Counted from the first letter of the stretch, positions 35,924-45,361 are shown. The stretch: 64,000 nucleotides of DNA from Nodularia sp. LEGE 06071 (GCF_015207755.1 NZ_JADEWH010000010.1:62001-126000), one strand, 5' to 3'. Program-made: numbers and translations. Notes: a model not told the origin generated them from the sequence alone.

Positions 35924-37054
35924 TTACTTTGCTTGGCGGCGAAATTGTGGGAGTTTCGACAACAGCAAATATGCGAGTCCGACTAGTAGCAGTGATACCG
36001 AAGGTGTGGATTCTGGGACTGGTCGGGGGTTTGGCCACGGTTGGGATGCGATCGCATTGCTTTGAATCCCGTTGAGTAAAGCCAAAAACTGCTCAATATC
36101 GGCCGATGGATGACCGTTGTCTTGAGAAAGGATGAGTCGGTTAAAGGTATCTATCTCTGATACTCCAAAACTTCCTGTTAAGGGCAGAAATTTTTCACCC
36201 ATCCCACCGATCAGGGAATTAATCAAGCTATCAACATCAGTCTGGAAATCTGGCGGAATTAACTCGGAATCTTGGGGAAGTTTGTAATTACCAATGACTA
36301 TGTTGTTATCGTCGAAGATCCAGTTACCATTACCAATAATTGTGTTGTTATTACCAAAGTCCCAGTTGCCATTGCCAATAGTGGTATTATTATTACCAAA
36401 GTCCCAGTTGCCATTGCCAAGGGTGGTATTTTGATTACCAAAGCCCCAGTTGCCATTGCCAATAGTTGCATTATCACTATTAAACTGCCAATTACCATTC
36501 CCTAGAGTTGAGTTGTTACTTCCTTCATCCCAATACCAGTTACCGTTACCAAGGGTTGTATTGTCACCGGCGAATAGCCAGTTACCATTGCCAATAGTTG
36601 CATTATCATTATTAAAGTTCCAATTACCATTGCCAATAGTGGCGCTATCACTACCAAAGTCTGAGTTAGAATTACCAATAGTTGCGTTATCATTACCAAA
36701 GTTTCTGTTATCATTGCCAACGGGTGGTTTGTCCTGATTTAAAGATGAACTATCACCACCTGGAAAGGTATTTTCAACGCCATCGAATAAGTTTTCATCC
36801 TGAAGTGATTGCAAGCGACCAAAAATTAATTCATTAAGTTGACCGCTAATATCGCCGGCGAAGGGGTCAATCACGCTATCCACTACAGGATGCTGGTCTG
36901 CACTGATACCAGAGATACCATTAGTCTGACTTAAAAGTACATTCTCAGCGAAAACTTCATCTATGCCTTCAAAGGGCGGGCGTTGAATCTGAGAATCACC
37001 AATGGCAGTATTTTCTTCACCATTAAACGAGTTGGTTGCAGGGATTTCCATCAA
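35924..37054 (-). CDS. Repeat protein with 14-residue NGNW units and PEP-CTERM-like tail
   Basis: The protein has 376 residues. Residues 118-258 hold ten units of 14 residues (one of 16), consensus x-F-G-N-D-N-A-T-I-G-N-G-N-W, a pattern that suggests a beta-helix or beta-roll. The N-terminal 110 residues have no signal peptide that I can see and no known motif. The last 32 residues give VPESTPSVSLLLVGLAYLLL followed by a basic end (PQFRRQAK), the layout of a PEP-CTERM sorting signal. It is not followed by other surface genes. An exported surface protein is likely from the tail, yet the missing signal peptide is at odds with that. The product is not named by any family I recognise. Confidence 0.68.
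   Translation of the reverse strand: MMEIPATNSFNGEENTAIGDSQIQRPPFEGIDEVFAENVLLSQTNGISGISADQHPVVDSVIDPFAGDISGQLNELIFGRLQSLQDENLFDGVENTFPGGDSSSLNQDKPPVGNDNRNFGNDNATIGNSNSDFGSDSATIGNGNWNFNNDNATIGNGNWLFAGDNTTLGNGNWYWDEGSNNSTLGNGNWQFNSDNATIGNGNWGFGNQNTTLGNGNWDFGNNNTTIGNGNWDFGNNNTIIGNGNWIFDDNNIVIGNYKLPQDSELIPPDFQTDVDSLINSLIGGMGEKFLPLTGSFGVSEIDTFNRLILSQDNGHPSADIEQFLALLNGIQSNAIASQPWPNPRPVPESTPSVSLLLVGLAYLLLSKLPQFRRQAK
36281..36703. repeat. Tandem 42-bp coding repeat region
   Basis: Ten copies, mostly 42 bp, in the gene above. The codons vary between copies, so the repeats are old and selected at the protein level, with some recent duplication among the central copies. Confidence 0.8.
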
Positions 37055-37594
37055 TAAGAATTCTCCAGATTTTAATGTATAAATTTTCTAATTATGGGAA
37101 TGTTAGATAGACATTTATAGCAAAATTTATGTTTTTTAGCTTGTTAAATCTAGCTATAATATGTTTATTGTTGAGGTGATTAATTTATCTAAATTAACGA
37201 TAATATAGCCATACTCAACATTAATCCCATGAATAATATATGTAATTTAAATTATGATTTCAATGCATTTTTTTTTGAGATGATTGTCAATTTATTAGAT
37301 ACAGGATATTTCATTTGAATGAGTAGATAAGGCGGGCAGGATGCCCACCCTACAATATTTATAAAATTAATATATGTACTTCCAAAGTGCTATGTATTCA
37401 AAATTTAGACCCAGACAAGAAAATCCCAGTTTCTCCAAGATACCGGGATTCTCAAATTTTGAATTCTCATAAATCAAATAGGAGTCTTATAGCTTATGGG
37501 ACTTCCAAAGAATAAATTATCCGAAAAAATCAATTAACAATATTTTTACAATAATGATAATTATTTCACAGGCGAAAATGCTGAGTTATAATCT
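37055..37594. other. 540-bp spacer with small repeats
   Basis: It holds the hairpin repeat GGGCAGGATGCCC at 37334-37346 and, at 37498-37516, a 19-nt sequence (GGGACTTCCAAAGAATAAA) that occurs in inverse form at 55268-55286. No gene is seen. Confidence 0.45.
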
Positions 37595-38419
37595 TCAACA
37601 ACCAAGTCGTGCTGTCAGCATGAGGAATTGTTCGTACTCAGTGTGATTGGGATCGCCTTTAACTGGCTTGGTTTTTATTGAGCCTAACTCAAAATTACAA
37701 TTTAATAATGTCTGCACAATATCTTGTTCAGTGAGATTAAGCACTCTGCGATAATCGTCGCCAATACGATAACTATCAGCTTCAAGTTGGGTAGCAAATA
37801 TAAGCAACCCGCCTGGCTTAATTATTGAAGACAAATTAGCCATCAATTGTTTCCATTCAGCTAGATTTTCCGCCACACCTTCTAAACAGAAACAAGAAAT
37901 CACCGCTTCATATAACGCCTTGCCTTCTTCTCCCACTGGATTAGTAGCACGAGCGTTCCCTGGTCTGATAGAAGTTATTTTTTCTTGTAGTAATGTCGCC
38001 CGTTGTTGTACTTTCTCATCTGTAACGACATAACTATCTATAGGCTGATTTTGGTTTAAGGCTGTTTCTATTTGCAGAGCGCGACGCAGATAAGAATTCC
38101 AATCAAAAGCTTCGGGACTTCCTTGTTGCCAAAGCTTAACCTGCTCTAAATTTTGTTGTAAATAATCACTCATGTGTATTTCACGGCAGCTCTGTCCTAA
38201 GCTGATGATAGAGTAAATGGTGGGACCACAACCAAAATCTAGTAGCAGGGAGTTATTGAGATTATGCTCATGGGCAACTTCAGCAAAGAATTGGAGAAAT
38301 TTTTCATTCTCGATTCCTATACCGCCATATTTATCTGAAGAATAATTGTTGAAATATTCATTCAAATAAGGTATTGCTTCAAAAGATTGGAAATCATTTT
38401 CTTTGAACTTGAGTTCCAT
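37595..38419 (-). CDS. NNMT/PNMT/TEMT family SAM-dependent methyltransferase
   Basis: The protein has 274 residues. The SAM-binding motif I is LLDFGCGPTIYSI, followed by the family-specific stretch EIHMSDYLQQNLEQVKLW and PEAFDW, which closely parallel vertebrate nicotinamide N-methyltransferase. The N-terminal YLNEYF matches the NNMT opening, and LLIFATQLEADSY the late strand. Enzymes of this family methylate amine or thiol groups on small molecules; the substrate here is unknown. The family is best known from animals. The gene is alone on this strand, 61 bp downstream of a small ORF and the stress-protein gene. Length is near the family norm. Confidence 0.82.
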   Translation of the reverse strand: MELKFKENDFQSFEAIPYLNEYFNNYSSDKYGGIGIENEKFLQFFAEVAHEHNLNNSLLLDFGCGPTIYSIISLGQSCREIHMSDYLQQNLEQVKLWQQGSPEAFDWNSYLRRALQIETALNQNQPIDSYVVTDEKVQQRATLLQEKITSIRPGNARATNPVGEEGKALYEAVISCFCLEGVAENLAEWKQLMANLSSIIKPGGLLIFATQLEADSYRIGDDYRRVLNLTEQDIVQTLLNCNFELGSIKTKPVKGDPNHTEYEQFLMLTARLGC

Positions 38420-38480
38420 TTTGATGTTACTTTTTAGTATAAATAGACATTAATTAGGTAGTAAATGCAGAGAATACGTT

Positions 38481-38615
38481 TTATGCTGGTAAATCTTTCT
38501 GCAAATCAGGTTCAAAATTATCCAGTGTTTCTGCAATATATTCAGAGGTGTGGGATTCACACACATACCAAGTTTGTGGTGGATCTGAATTAGTGATTAG
38601 ACCCATATCAAGCAT
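38481..38615 (-). CDS. Small hypothetical protein (44 aa)
   Basis: ATG at 38615 with GGTGA nine bases upstream opens a 44-residue frame beginning MLDMGLITNSDPPQTWYVCE and ending at 38481. The sequence has no membrane helix; it has an acidic C-terminal half. It sits between the universal stress protein gene and the methyltransferase gene on the same strand. I do not recognise a family. Confidence 0.5.
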   Translation of the reverse strand: MLDMGLITNSDPPQTWYVCESHTSEYIAETLDNFEPDLQKDLPA

Positions 38616-38640
38616 TATTACTTTTCACCATATCAAGCAC

Positions 38641-39159
38641 CTACACACTAGGAGGAATTTCTGTGGTTCTAGGAATAGATTGTACTATAAAACTTGAGCA
38701 AGGAGCATGATGTAGTACATAATTGCTGACACTACCTAGCAAAAATTCACTGATTCCAGTCCGACCCCGACGACCAACTATAATTAAGTCAGCTGGCCAA
38801 TTGCGAGCAAATTCACAAATTATCCTCCCAGCATCACCCACATTTTGGGTAAACCCACTTTTTACACCTGCGTTAGTTGCTGTGTCACTGAGCGATCGCA
38901 ACCAATCTAGTCTTTGTTGTTTCCGTTCTTCCCAGTCCCGGATATAACTATCCATCGCTGTAGTTTGCACAGATGGGTAAATGGTGTCTGGTTGAGTAAA
39001 TATAGGACTGATATAGGGATCTTCTAATGGAGAGAGTATATGTAGTAACATCATTTCAGCATCAGCAGCTTTGGCTAAAAATACGCCTTGTTCAAACACA
39101 TATTGAGTCATTTCTGACTTGTCTATAGCAACCAAAATTTTGTGGTACATTCTTAACAT
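38641..39159 (-). CDS. Universal stress protein (UspA family)
   Basis: The protein has 172 residues and belongs to PF00582. It opens MYHKILVAIDKSEMTQYV; an ATG nine bases inside the frame may be the true start. The ATP-binding motif GRRGRTGISEFLLGSVSNYV near the end follows the G-x2-G-x9-G(S/T) rule, so it is likely an ATP-binding USP. The middle contains an extra loop (about 50-90) compared with short family members. The gene is probably alone or followed by the small ORF. It should be induced by stress, but no regulatory site was recognised. Confidence 0.9.
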   Translation of the reverse strand: MLRMYHKILVAIDKSEMTQYVFEQGVFLAKAADAEMMLLHILSPLEDPYISPIFTQPDTIYPSVQTTAMDSYIRDWEERKQQRLDWLRSLSDTATNAGVKSGFTQNVGDAGRIICEFARNWPADLIIVGRRGRTGISEFLLGSVSNYVLHHAPCSSFIVQSIPRTTEIPPSV

Positions 39160-39424
39160 TCCTTTGTATTTGGCTGGTTCTAATTAACTCATCGTATATG
39201 CTTATTCTAGTTTGTATATAGAAAGCGATCTACTTGCAGCGGCGCTGAACGCGACTATCGCGCAGATTAAAAAACTGGAAAAGCATTTTCATCGGGATAT
39301 AAAAATTCCCATTCAAGTGAGGTACAAGCAGTAATAATTAAACGCAGATGGACGCAGATAAACGCGGATAGTTTTGTATTTTATTAGAGTAGGAAATGCT
39401 ATAATTATTCTAGCTGAGATCATC

Positions 39425-40018
39425 CTAAATATTCATTGTCAAAGCAATATCTACTTCTTTGAGCAGAGACTCTGGGGTGGAAGAGTTATCGAGGACGACA
39501 GTTGCAAGCGCTGCTTTTTCTGTCAGAGATAACTGGCTATTGATGCGAGCTTGGGCTTGTTCTGGAGTTAAATGATTTCGCTGCATCAATCTTTGCAGTT
39601 GCTGTAATTCAGAACAGCGCACAACCCAGATTTCTGTAACTAAATCAGTCATCTGAGTTTCAAACAGTAGAGGGATGACTAACACAAGTGTTTGTGCTGG
39701 TGATTGGGCGATGATCGCTTGTGCAAAACAATCATTTACATAAGGATGAATTAAACTCTCTACCCAGTGGCGTTCATCTGGCTGTGCAAAGATAATTGTA
39801 CCTAGTTTTTCTCGGTTGAGGCTGCCATCTGGGAGTAAAATTTGCTGACCATAACGTTGAGCGATCGCATTCAGAATCGGCGAACCCACAGCCACTGCAT
39901 CCCTAGCATAAATATCTGCGTCGAAAATTGGCAGATTATAAGCATTAGCCAAATAATTGGCGACGGTGGTTTTACCTGTAGCAATACCCCCAGTCAAGCC
40001 GATAATGCGTTTATTCAT
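39425..40018 (-). CDS. coaE: Dephospho-CoA kinase
   Basis: The protein has 197 residues. P-loop GGIATGKTTVAN at the start, DADIYARDAV, and VVIPLLFE-like LVLVIPLLFETQM (the CoA-binding/lid strand) followed by VRCSELQQLQRL match CoaE. It adds phosphate to the 3' hydroxyl of dephospho-CoA, the last step of CoA synthesis. It overlaps the end of cobA-hemD by 8 bp on the same strand, so the two are co-transcribed. Length is normal for the family. Confidence 0.93.
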   Translation of the reverse strand: MNKRIIGLTGGIATGKTTVANYLANAYNLPIFDADIYARDAVAVGSPILNAIAQRYGQQILLPDGSLNREKLGTIIFAQPDERHWVESLIHPYVNDCFAQAIIAQSPAQTLVLVIPLLFETQMTDLVTEIWVVRCSELQQLQRLMQRNHLTPEQAQARINSQLSLTEKAALATVVLDNSSTPESLLKEVDIALTMNI

Positions 40019-41609
40019 GAGTAATTTCCGAATTTTTTACCCATTTGATTAATGCTTTAGTTAAGCCATCTAAAGTATATTCCTCAGCTTCAATATTCAC
40101 GCGTCCTAATAAAGTATGGCAAGTTTTCGAGGTTTGGGGACCGATAGAAGCAATACAAATTTTCTCTAAGGCATAAGTTATCTCAGAGTGATTAGAAAAT
40201 ATCTCTTCTAGGAGTTGACAGAAAAATTTCACAGTTTTAGAACTAGCAAAAGTAATTATATCCACAGTGCGATTTTGTAGAGCTAACTTTGCGGATTCTG
40301 GGATACTACCCGGACAACGAGATTGATATGCAGCCACTTCTACAACCACTGCACCTTTAGCCGTTAATTCTTGCACTAAAACTTCTCGTCCACCACTTTC
40401 CACTCTGGGAAATAACACCTTTTTACTCTGTAATGCTTCGGGGAAATTTGCCACTAAAGAATCAGCGACAAAATTAGGGGGAATAAAATCAGCATAAAGA
40501 TGGTATTGCTTGAGACTTTGGGCGGTTTTTTCACCCACCACGGCAATTTTAACCCCAGCTAAACCACGAATATCTTTACCTTGGGCAATTAATCTCTCAA
40601 AAAAGTATTCTACGCCATTGCTGGAAGTGAGAATTAACCAGTCAAAATCTGCTAAATCAGCGATCGCCTGATCCAACGGTTCCCAGCTAGAAGGCGGGAC
40701 AATTTCTAAAGTTGGCATTTCAATCACCGTCGCACCGGATGCTGTGAGGCGATCGCTAAATTGGCTCGATTGTCCAGAGGAACGCGTCACCAGGATAGTT
40801 TTACCTGTGAGGGGGAGGTCGGAAGATGCAGAAAAGTTGCTGAACATACTTTGGGCGTGAGAAGCTTGATCTAAGGATATTTTCTCAGGTTTTAGGTAAT
40901 TGCATAATCTCACAACTTCGCCAATCACAATTACCACTGGGGAGAGAGAAACGCCGCTCGTTTGTTCGAGAATATTATCTAATTCGGCTGTCCAAATTTG
41001 TTGCTGGGGAGTTCCCGCCCAACGAATAATTGCAATGGCTGTAGAACGCGATCGCCCGTGCCTGATTAATTGGTATATAATCTCCGGCAGATGTCGCCCA
41101 CCCATCAAGATAACTAAAGTATCCAACCGAGATAATGCATCCCAATCTAAAACATCTGGTTCATGGGCTGTCAACACAGCAAAACAACGACTGAGGACAG
41201 GATCTGTCAAAGGAATCCCCGCCATTAATGGAGCCGCCAGGGCGGAAGAAATTCCGGGTACAACTTCAAACTCACAGCCAGACCCTTGCAAAGCTTGAAT
41301 TTCCGCAGTACAGCGCCCAAAAATAAACGGATCACCTGATTTTAGTCGTACTACTTGTTTTCCTTCTAAGCAGTACCGGACAAGTAATTGATTAATTTCC
41401 CCTTGTGGTGTACTAGGTTGACCACCACGTTTACCAACATCTAGCCGCAGACAATCAGGTGGTACACACTCTAACAATTGGGTATCTACTAGAGCATCGT
41501 AGATTAACACCTGAGCTTTGCCTAAGAGATTGTCAGCTTTTACTGTCAGATATGCCACATCTCCAGGGCCAGCACCGACAAGGTAAACTTTGCCCTTTTG
41601 TTCAGTCAT
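40011..41609 (-). CDS. cobA-hemD: Fused uroporphyrinogen-III C-methyltransferase / uroporphyrinogen-III synthase
   Basis: The protein has 532 residues from ATG 41609. A longer frame to 41729 runs into repeat DNA and is unlikely. The N-terminal methyltransferase (about 1-250) has VYLVGAGPGD, GGQPSTPQGEINQLL, SGDPFIFGR and PGISSALAAPL. The C-terminal uroporphyrinogen-III synthase domain (about 265-525) has ILVTRSSGQSSQF, FDWLILTSSNGVEYFF and TFASSKTVKFF. HemD closes the tetrapyrrole ring and CobA makes precorrin-2 toward sirohaem and cobalamin. The fusion is common in cyanobacteria. The gene is just upstream of coaE in a likely operon. Confidence 0.92.
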   Translation of the reverse strand: MTEQKGKVYLVGAGPGDVAYLTVKADNLLGKAQVLIYDALVDTQLLECVPPDCLRLDVGKRGGQPSTPQGEINQLLVRYCLEGKQVVRLKSGDPFIFGRCTAEIQALQGSGCEFEVVPGISSALAAPLMAGIPLTDPVLSRCFAVLTAHEPDVLDWDALSRLDTLVILMGGRHLPEIIYQLIRHGRSRSTAIAIIRWAGTPQQQIWTAELDNILEQTSGVSLSPVVIVIGEVVRLCNYLKPEKISLDQASHAQSMFSNFSASSDLPLTGKTILVTRSSGQSSQFSDRLTASGATVIEMPTLEIVPPSSWEPLDQAIADLADFDWLILTSSNGVEYFFERLIAQGKDIRGLAGVKIAVVGEKTAQSLKQYHLYADFIPPNFVADSLVANFPEALQSKKVLFPRVESGGREVLVQELTAKGAVVVEVAAYQSRCPGSIPESAKLALQNRTVDIITFASSKTVKFFCQLLEEIFSNHSEITYALEKICIASIGPQTSKTCHTLLGRVNIEAEEYTLDGLTKALIKWVKNSEITHE

Positions 41610-41868
41610 GATTGAATTTCTTTGATTACGGCAGAGAAAGCCAAGGCCACAGAGCAATTTTACTACAAAACCCCCAGACAAAATTTTTGAATCAAGACTT
41701 TGTGTAACTTTGCGCTGACTTCGCGTCACTCTGCGTTAAAAAACTCTATTCTATGATTTTTGTTACGAAATTCTTGTCAAAAAAACCAGATATTTATGAT
41801 GTTATTTATCCCAGGGAAGAACCTCTAAATTAGGCTTAAAACAAGGAATCAAAGCGGATTACTATATC

Positions 41869-42786
41869 TTAATTTTGCTTAATAGAATAAGCCCGAAGTT
41901 GATGAAAAGTACCCCAACCATTCCAGTTTCCATCAGAAGGCTCCCAATATTTGACGTATCTTGCAGCAATCGGTTTGATTGGTACGTTAATATCGATTTT
42001 ATTAGAACCACCAGATTCCGAATAAGGGTGAATAATCTTGGAAACTAAATGCCATGATTGATTATCTGTTGAGACTTCAACTATAAAAGTCAACGGATTT
42101 TTATACCCACCGTCCCAATCAATGTTATAGCCAACTCTATTAAGTTGATAAGTAGAACCAAGATCGATGATTTGAAAGGTTCCATTGCCATTATTTGTCT
42201 CATTTCCCCATCGACCCATCTGGGGATAATTGGTAGTTGTATTGTAGTCCACAGGATCATTTGCATTAGCCCAACCAGGATAGGTAATACCTCCTTGTCT
42301 TGCGATTACTTTTTTCCCTACAGCAACCTGCTGGACTATTGGCTTTGAAGCTGTAACTGTTTGAGAAACTGGAATAGGTGTAGAAGATTTTAAACTTTGT
42401 TTGGTCACATAGGCTAAATTCTGCTGATACTCCGAAGCTTTCTTTTGTGCTAGTGCGTAATTTGAGCTAGTTTTGGGTACAGATTGCATCAAAGTTATTG
42501 CTTCTTTCCAGATACCCATAACTAAGTTCCAGTCATCTTGGGATTGAGCTGACTGGCTAATGGTTGCTGCACTCATGGCTTTAGCCGCTGCATCTTGGAA
42601 TATATCTGTTTGAGTTGGGACTGGAGAAGGTACAGGTTTTGTGATTAAAGAAGATTCTGAAGTTGGTAATGAAGTTTCGGCCTGTTGCTTTTCAGTGGCG
42701 CATCCAGTTACCAGCATAAATAAGATTAAAAACGAAGTATTAATTGATTGTAATATTTTGCTAATAGAACTTAAGTTATCAATCAT
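41869..42786 (-). CDS. Lipoprotein with discoidin (F5/8 type C) domain
   Basis: The protein has 305 residues. The signal peptide ends in lipobox MLVTGC, so it is lipid anchored. A Ser/Pro/Thr-rich linker follows, then a helical region (about 65-125) with DDWNLVMGIWKEAITLMQSV, as in several cyanobacterial surface proteins. The C-terminal half is a discoidin-like beta-sandwich (YPGWANANDP, LGSTYQLNRVGYNIDWD, VEVSTDNQSWHLV, ARYVKYWEPSDG), a fold that binds carbohydrates or lipids at the surface. The ligand is unknown. The gene has no close partner. The start at 42786 (MIDNLSSIS) puts a short basic-poor N-region before the hydrophobic core. Confidence 0.83.
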   Translation of the reverse strand: MIDNLSSISKILQSINTSFLILFMLVTGCATEKQQAETSLPTSESSLITKPVPSPVPTQTDIFQDAAAKAMSAATISQSAQSQDDWNLVMGIWKEAITLMQSVPKTSSNYALAQKKASEYQQNLAYVTKQSLKSSTPIPVSQTVTASKPIVQQVAVGKKVIARQGGITYPGWANANDPVDYNTTTNYPQMGRWGNETNNGNGTFQIIDLGSTYQLNRVGYNIDWDGGYKNPLTFIVEVSTDNQSWHLVSKIIHPYSESGGSNKIDINVPIKPIAARYVKYWEPSDGNWNGWGTFHQLRAYSIKQN

Positions 42787-43451
42787 TGGTTTAAGAGGAT
42801 GTTTTAAAAGTTAGCAGTTGAGTAAACAAGCTATATCAGTATAAGTGAATACCTTAATGCTGGTACGGCGGGTCTGAGCGCGGCCAGCGCCACAGCGAAC
42901 TGGCTGGTGGAAAACAGTGAAACGAACCTTTGGCTGACTAGATGTCGCCGTTTAAATAAAGACTACGAACTATTGCCTAACACATCTGAGACATTTATCT
43001 TGCCATTATTCGTATCATGATCAGGCGTTTGCCATAAATATTTATCTTTGATGATTTTTCAAACACTCTCTGATACATAAAGCCTATTTCTGGAAATGTT
43101 CAACCACAGGATTGCTATCACCTCACTTATCTGCGAAGTAAGTTTTTCATATGGTATTTGAGGCTGATCTTGTTTTATTTGTCAAGTTTTCATTATACTA
43201 AATTAGATGAGCTTGCCCTGGTGAATGGGCATTTTAAGTTATGCCAAGAAATATCAATATTTAAGAAGTGTTAGTTGTGGCTAAATTCATTTAGAGTATA
43301 TTTTTTGAGTTATAAAAAACACTATAAAATAGCAATAATTAATACAAGATTAAATTAGCAAAATAGCATCTTCATTACAACTTTAAAAATAAATTCCAGG
43401 GAGAATGAGTTTAGAAAAAGAATACTAAAAATTTGCGTTCGGAGACGAATC
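42787..43451. other. 665-bp spacer upstream of flv3
   Basis: No gene is supported. A GC-rich patch (42858-42955, with CCAGC...GCTGG inverted repeats) stands out in otherwise AT-rich DNA and may be a fragment of foreign or mobile DNA. GGAG at 43441-43444 is the ribosome binding site for flv3. I looked for an NtcA-type GTA-N8-TAC site and saw none. Confidence 0.4.
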
Positions 43452-45170
43452 ATGGTAACGGTCGCAGAGAACGTACAGCATCGATTAACTATACAGACTG
43501 TAGAAATTGCCCCTAACACCACGGCGATTCGCTCTCTTGATTGGGATCGCGATCGCTTCGATATCGAATTTGGACTACAAAACGGTACGACATACAATTC
43601 ATATCTGATTAGGGGCGAGCAGACAATTTTGATCGATACTTCCCACCAGAAGTTTCGTCAACTATATTTAGATACACTAAAAGGCCTGGTTAACCCCAAG
43701 ACAATTGATTACATAATCGTTAGCCACACAGAACCAGACCATAGCGGCTTGGTGGAAGATGTGTTGCAGTTAGCTCCCAGAGCGACTGTTTTAGCTTCAA
43801 AAATTGCCCTCCAGTTTTTGGAAGGTTTAGTACATGATCCTTTTTCCAAGCGGATTGTCAAAAGTGGCGATCGCATCGACATTGGCAAAGGACACGAAAT
43901 CGAATTTGTCAGTGCGCCTAACCTCCACTGGCCAGACACAATCTTCAGCTTCGACCGCAAAACCCAAACCCTCTTCACCTGTGATGCCTTTGGGATGCAC
44001 TTCTGTGACGATCGCACCTTTGATGAAGACTTAGAAGCGATCGAAGCCGACTTTAGATTTTACTATGACTGCCTCATGGGGCCAAATGCTCGTTCTCTCC
44101 TGAACGCCATGAAGAGAATGGGCGAACTGGGGAAAATTAACATGATCGCCAACGGTCACGGTCCCCTACTGTACCATAACTTAGACTTGTTAACGGAGTG
44201 CTACCACAATTGGAGTCAAAGACAAGCCAAGACAGAAACCACCGTCGGCTTGTTTTATGTTTCCGAATATGGCTATAGTGATCAGCTAGGTTTAGCGATC
44301 GCTGAAGGTATCCAAAAAACCGGAGTCGGTATAGAAGTCATTGATATCAGCACAGCTGAACCGCAAGAAATTCAGGAACTAGCAGGTAGAGCCACTGGCG
44401 TGATTATTGGAATGCCTCCATCTAGTGCTGCTGCTGCTCAAACGGGGATTAGTTCCTTATTATCCGTCGTCAAAAATAAGCAAATGGTGGGCTTGTTTGA
44501 ATGTTACGGCGGTGATGATGAACCCATTGATACCCTGCGGAGAAAATTTATTGACTTGGGTGTCAAAGAAGCCTTCCCCGCCATTCGGATTAAAGAAGCT
44601 CCCACATCAGCTACATTCCAAATGTGCCAAGAAGCGGGTACAGACTTGGGACAAATGCTGATGCGCGAACGTAACATCAAGCAAATCAAGTCTCTAGATG
44701 TCAACTTAGAAAAAGCCTTGGGGCGGATTAGCAACGGACTCTACATTGTCACCACCAAAAAAGGTGATGTCACCAGTGCAATGTTAGCCTCCTGGGTAGC
44801 CCAAGCCAGTTTGCAACCTTTAGGATTGACAATCGCCGTCGCTAAAGACCGCGCTATTGATTCGTTGATGCAAATAGGCGATCGCTTCGTCCTCAACGTC
44901 CTCGAAGAAGGCAACTATCAAGAACTGAAAAAGCACTTCCTCAAGCGCTTACATCCCGGTGCTGACAGATTTGCTGGAGTCAAAACCCAAACCGCCAAAA
45001 ACGGTTCTCCCATTCTCACTGACGCTCTAGCATACATGGAATGTGAAATCCAAAAGAGCATCGAGTGCAGCGACCACTGGCTTTTATACTGCACCGTTGC
45101 AGAAGGTCGTGTATCTAAATCTGATGCACTGACAGCAGTTCGCCATCGGAAAGTCGGTAACTACTACTAA
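43452..45170 (+). CDS. flv3: Flavodiiron protein Flv3 (diflavin flavoprotein), canonical diiron ligands
   Basis: The protein has 572 residues. The N-terminal metallo-beta-lactamase-like domain has the canonical diiron ligands His92, Glu94, Asp96 and His97 (in SHTEPDHSG) and His in ANGHGPL. A flavodoxin-like FMN domain follows (about 265-405), then a C-terminal flavin-reductase domain (about 425-570), the cyanobacterial three-domain form. Such proteins reduce O2 to water with electrons from photosystem I or NAD(P)H. It lies 191 bp upstream of a non-canonical partner on the same strand. That directly adjacent flv3-flv1 order fits the heterocyst-specific Flv3B/Flv1B pair of Anabaena, though B versus A cannot be proven here. 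Confidence 0.92.
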   Translation: MVTVAENVQHRLTIQTVEIAPNTTAIRSLDWDRDRFDIEFGLQNGTTYNSYLIRGEQTILIDTSHQKFRQLYLDTLKGLVNPKTIDYIIVSHTEPDHSGLVEDVLQLAPRATVLASKIALQFLEGLVHDPFSKRIVKSGDRIDIGKGHEIEFVSAPNLHWPDTIFSFDRKTQTLFTCDAFGMHFCDDRTFDEDLEAIEADFRFYYDCLMGPNARSLLNAMKRMGELGKINMIANGHGPLLYHNLDLLTECYHNWSQRQAKTETTVGLFYVSEYGYSDQLGLAIAEGIQKTGVGIEVIDISTAEPQEIQELAGRATGVIIGMPPSSAAAAQTGISSLLSVVKNKQMVGLFECYGGDDEPIDTLRRKFIDLGVKEAFPAIRIKEAPTSATFQMCQEAGTDLGQMLMRERNIKQIKSLDVNLEKALGRISNGLYIVTTKKGDVTSAMLASWVAQASLQPLGLTIAVAKDRAIDSLMQIGDRFVLNVLEEGNYQELKKHFLKRLHPGADRFAGVKTQTAKNGSPILTDALAYMECEIQKSIECSDHWLLYCTVAEGRVSKSDALTAVRHRKVGNYY

Positions 45171-45171
45171 T

Positions 45172-45206
45172 TGGGGAGTGGGGAGTAGGGAGTGGGGAAT
45201 AGGGAT
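45172..45206. repeat. Heptamer repeat tract between flv3 and flv1
   Basis: GGGGAGTGGGGAGTAGGGAG-type units immediately follow the flv3 stop. Same family as the tract at 28930. It lies in the 191-bp intergenic region with no terminator seen. Confidence 0.75.
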
Positions 45207-45361
45207 TTCTTCCGCCCTGCACCCTTGATTCTTCCCTCCATCTCCACACCCCCTGATTTCCATAAAACCTTTTTTGAATCGCTTCCTGAAATCTGCTAAA
45301 AACCGATGCTCTTGCTATCCGGTTTTTCGATATTTTTTCCAAACTTCTTCACCAAAAATCT

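Noticed and set aside
36272-36737. Long frames in other registers across the NGNW repeat region
   Set aside because: They are by-products of the 42-bp repeats; the minus-strand frame ending at 35924 has the sensible protein with the sorting tail.
41610-41729. 40-residue N-terminal extension of CobA-HemD
   Set aside because: It reads through dispersed repeat DNA; the PF00590 domain starts right after ATG 41609.
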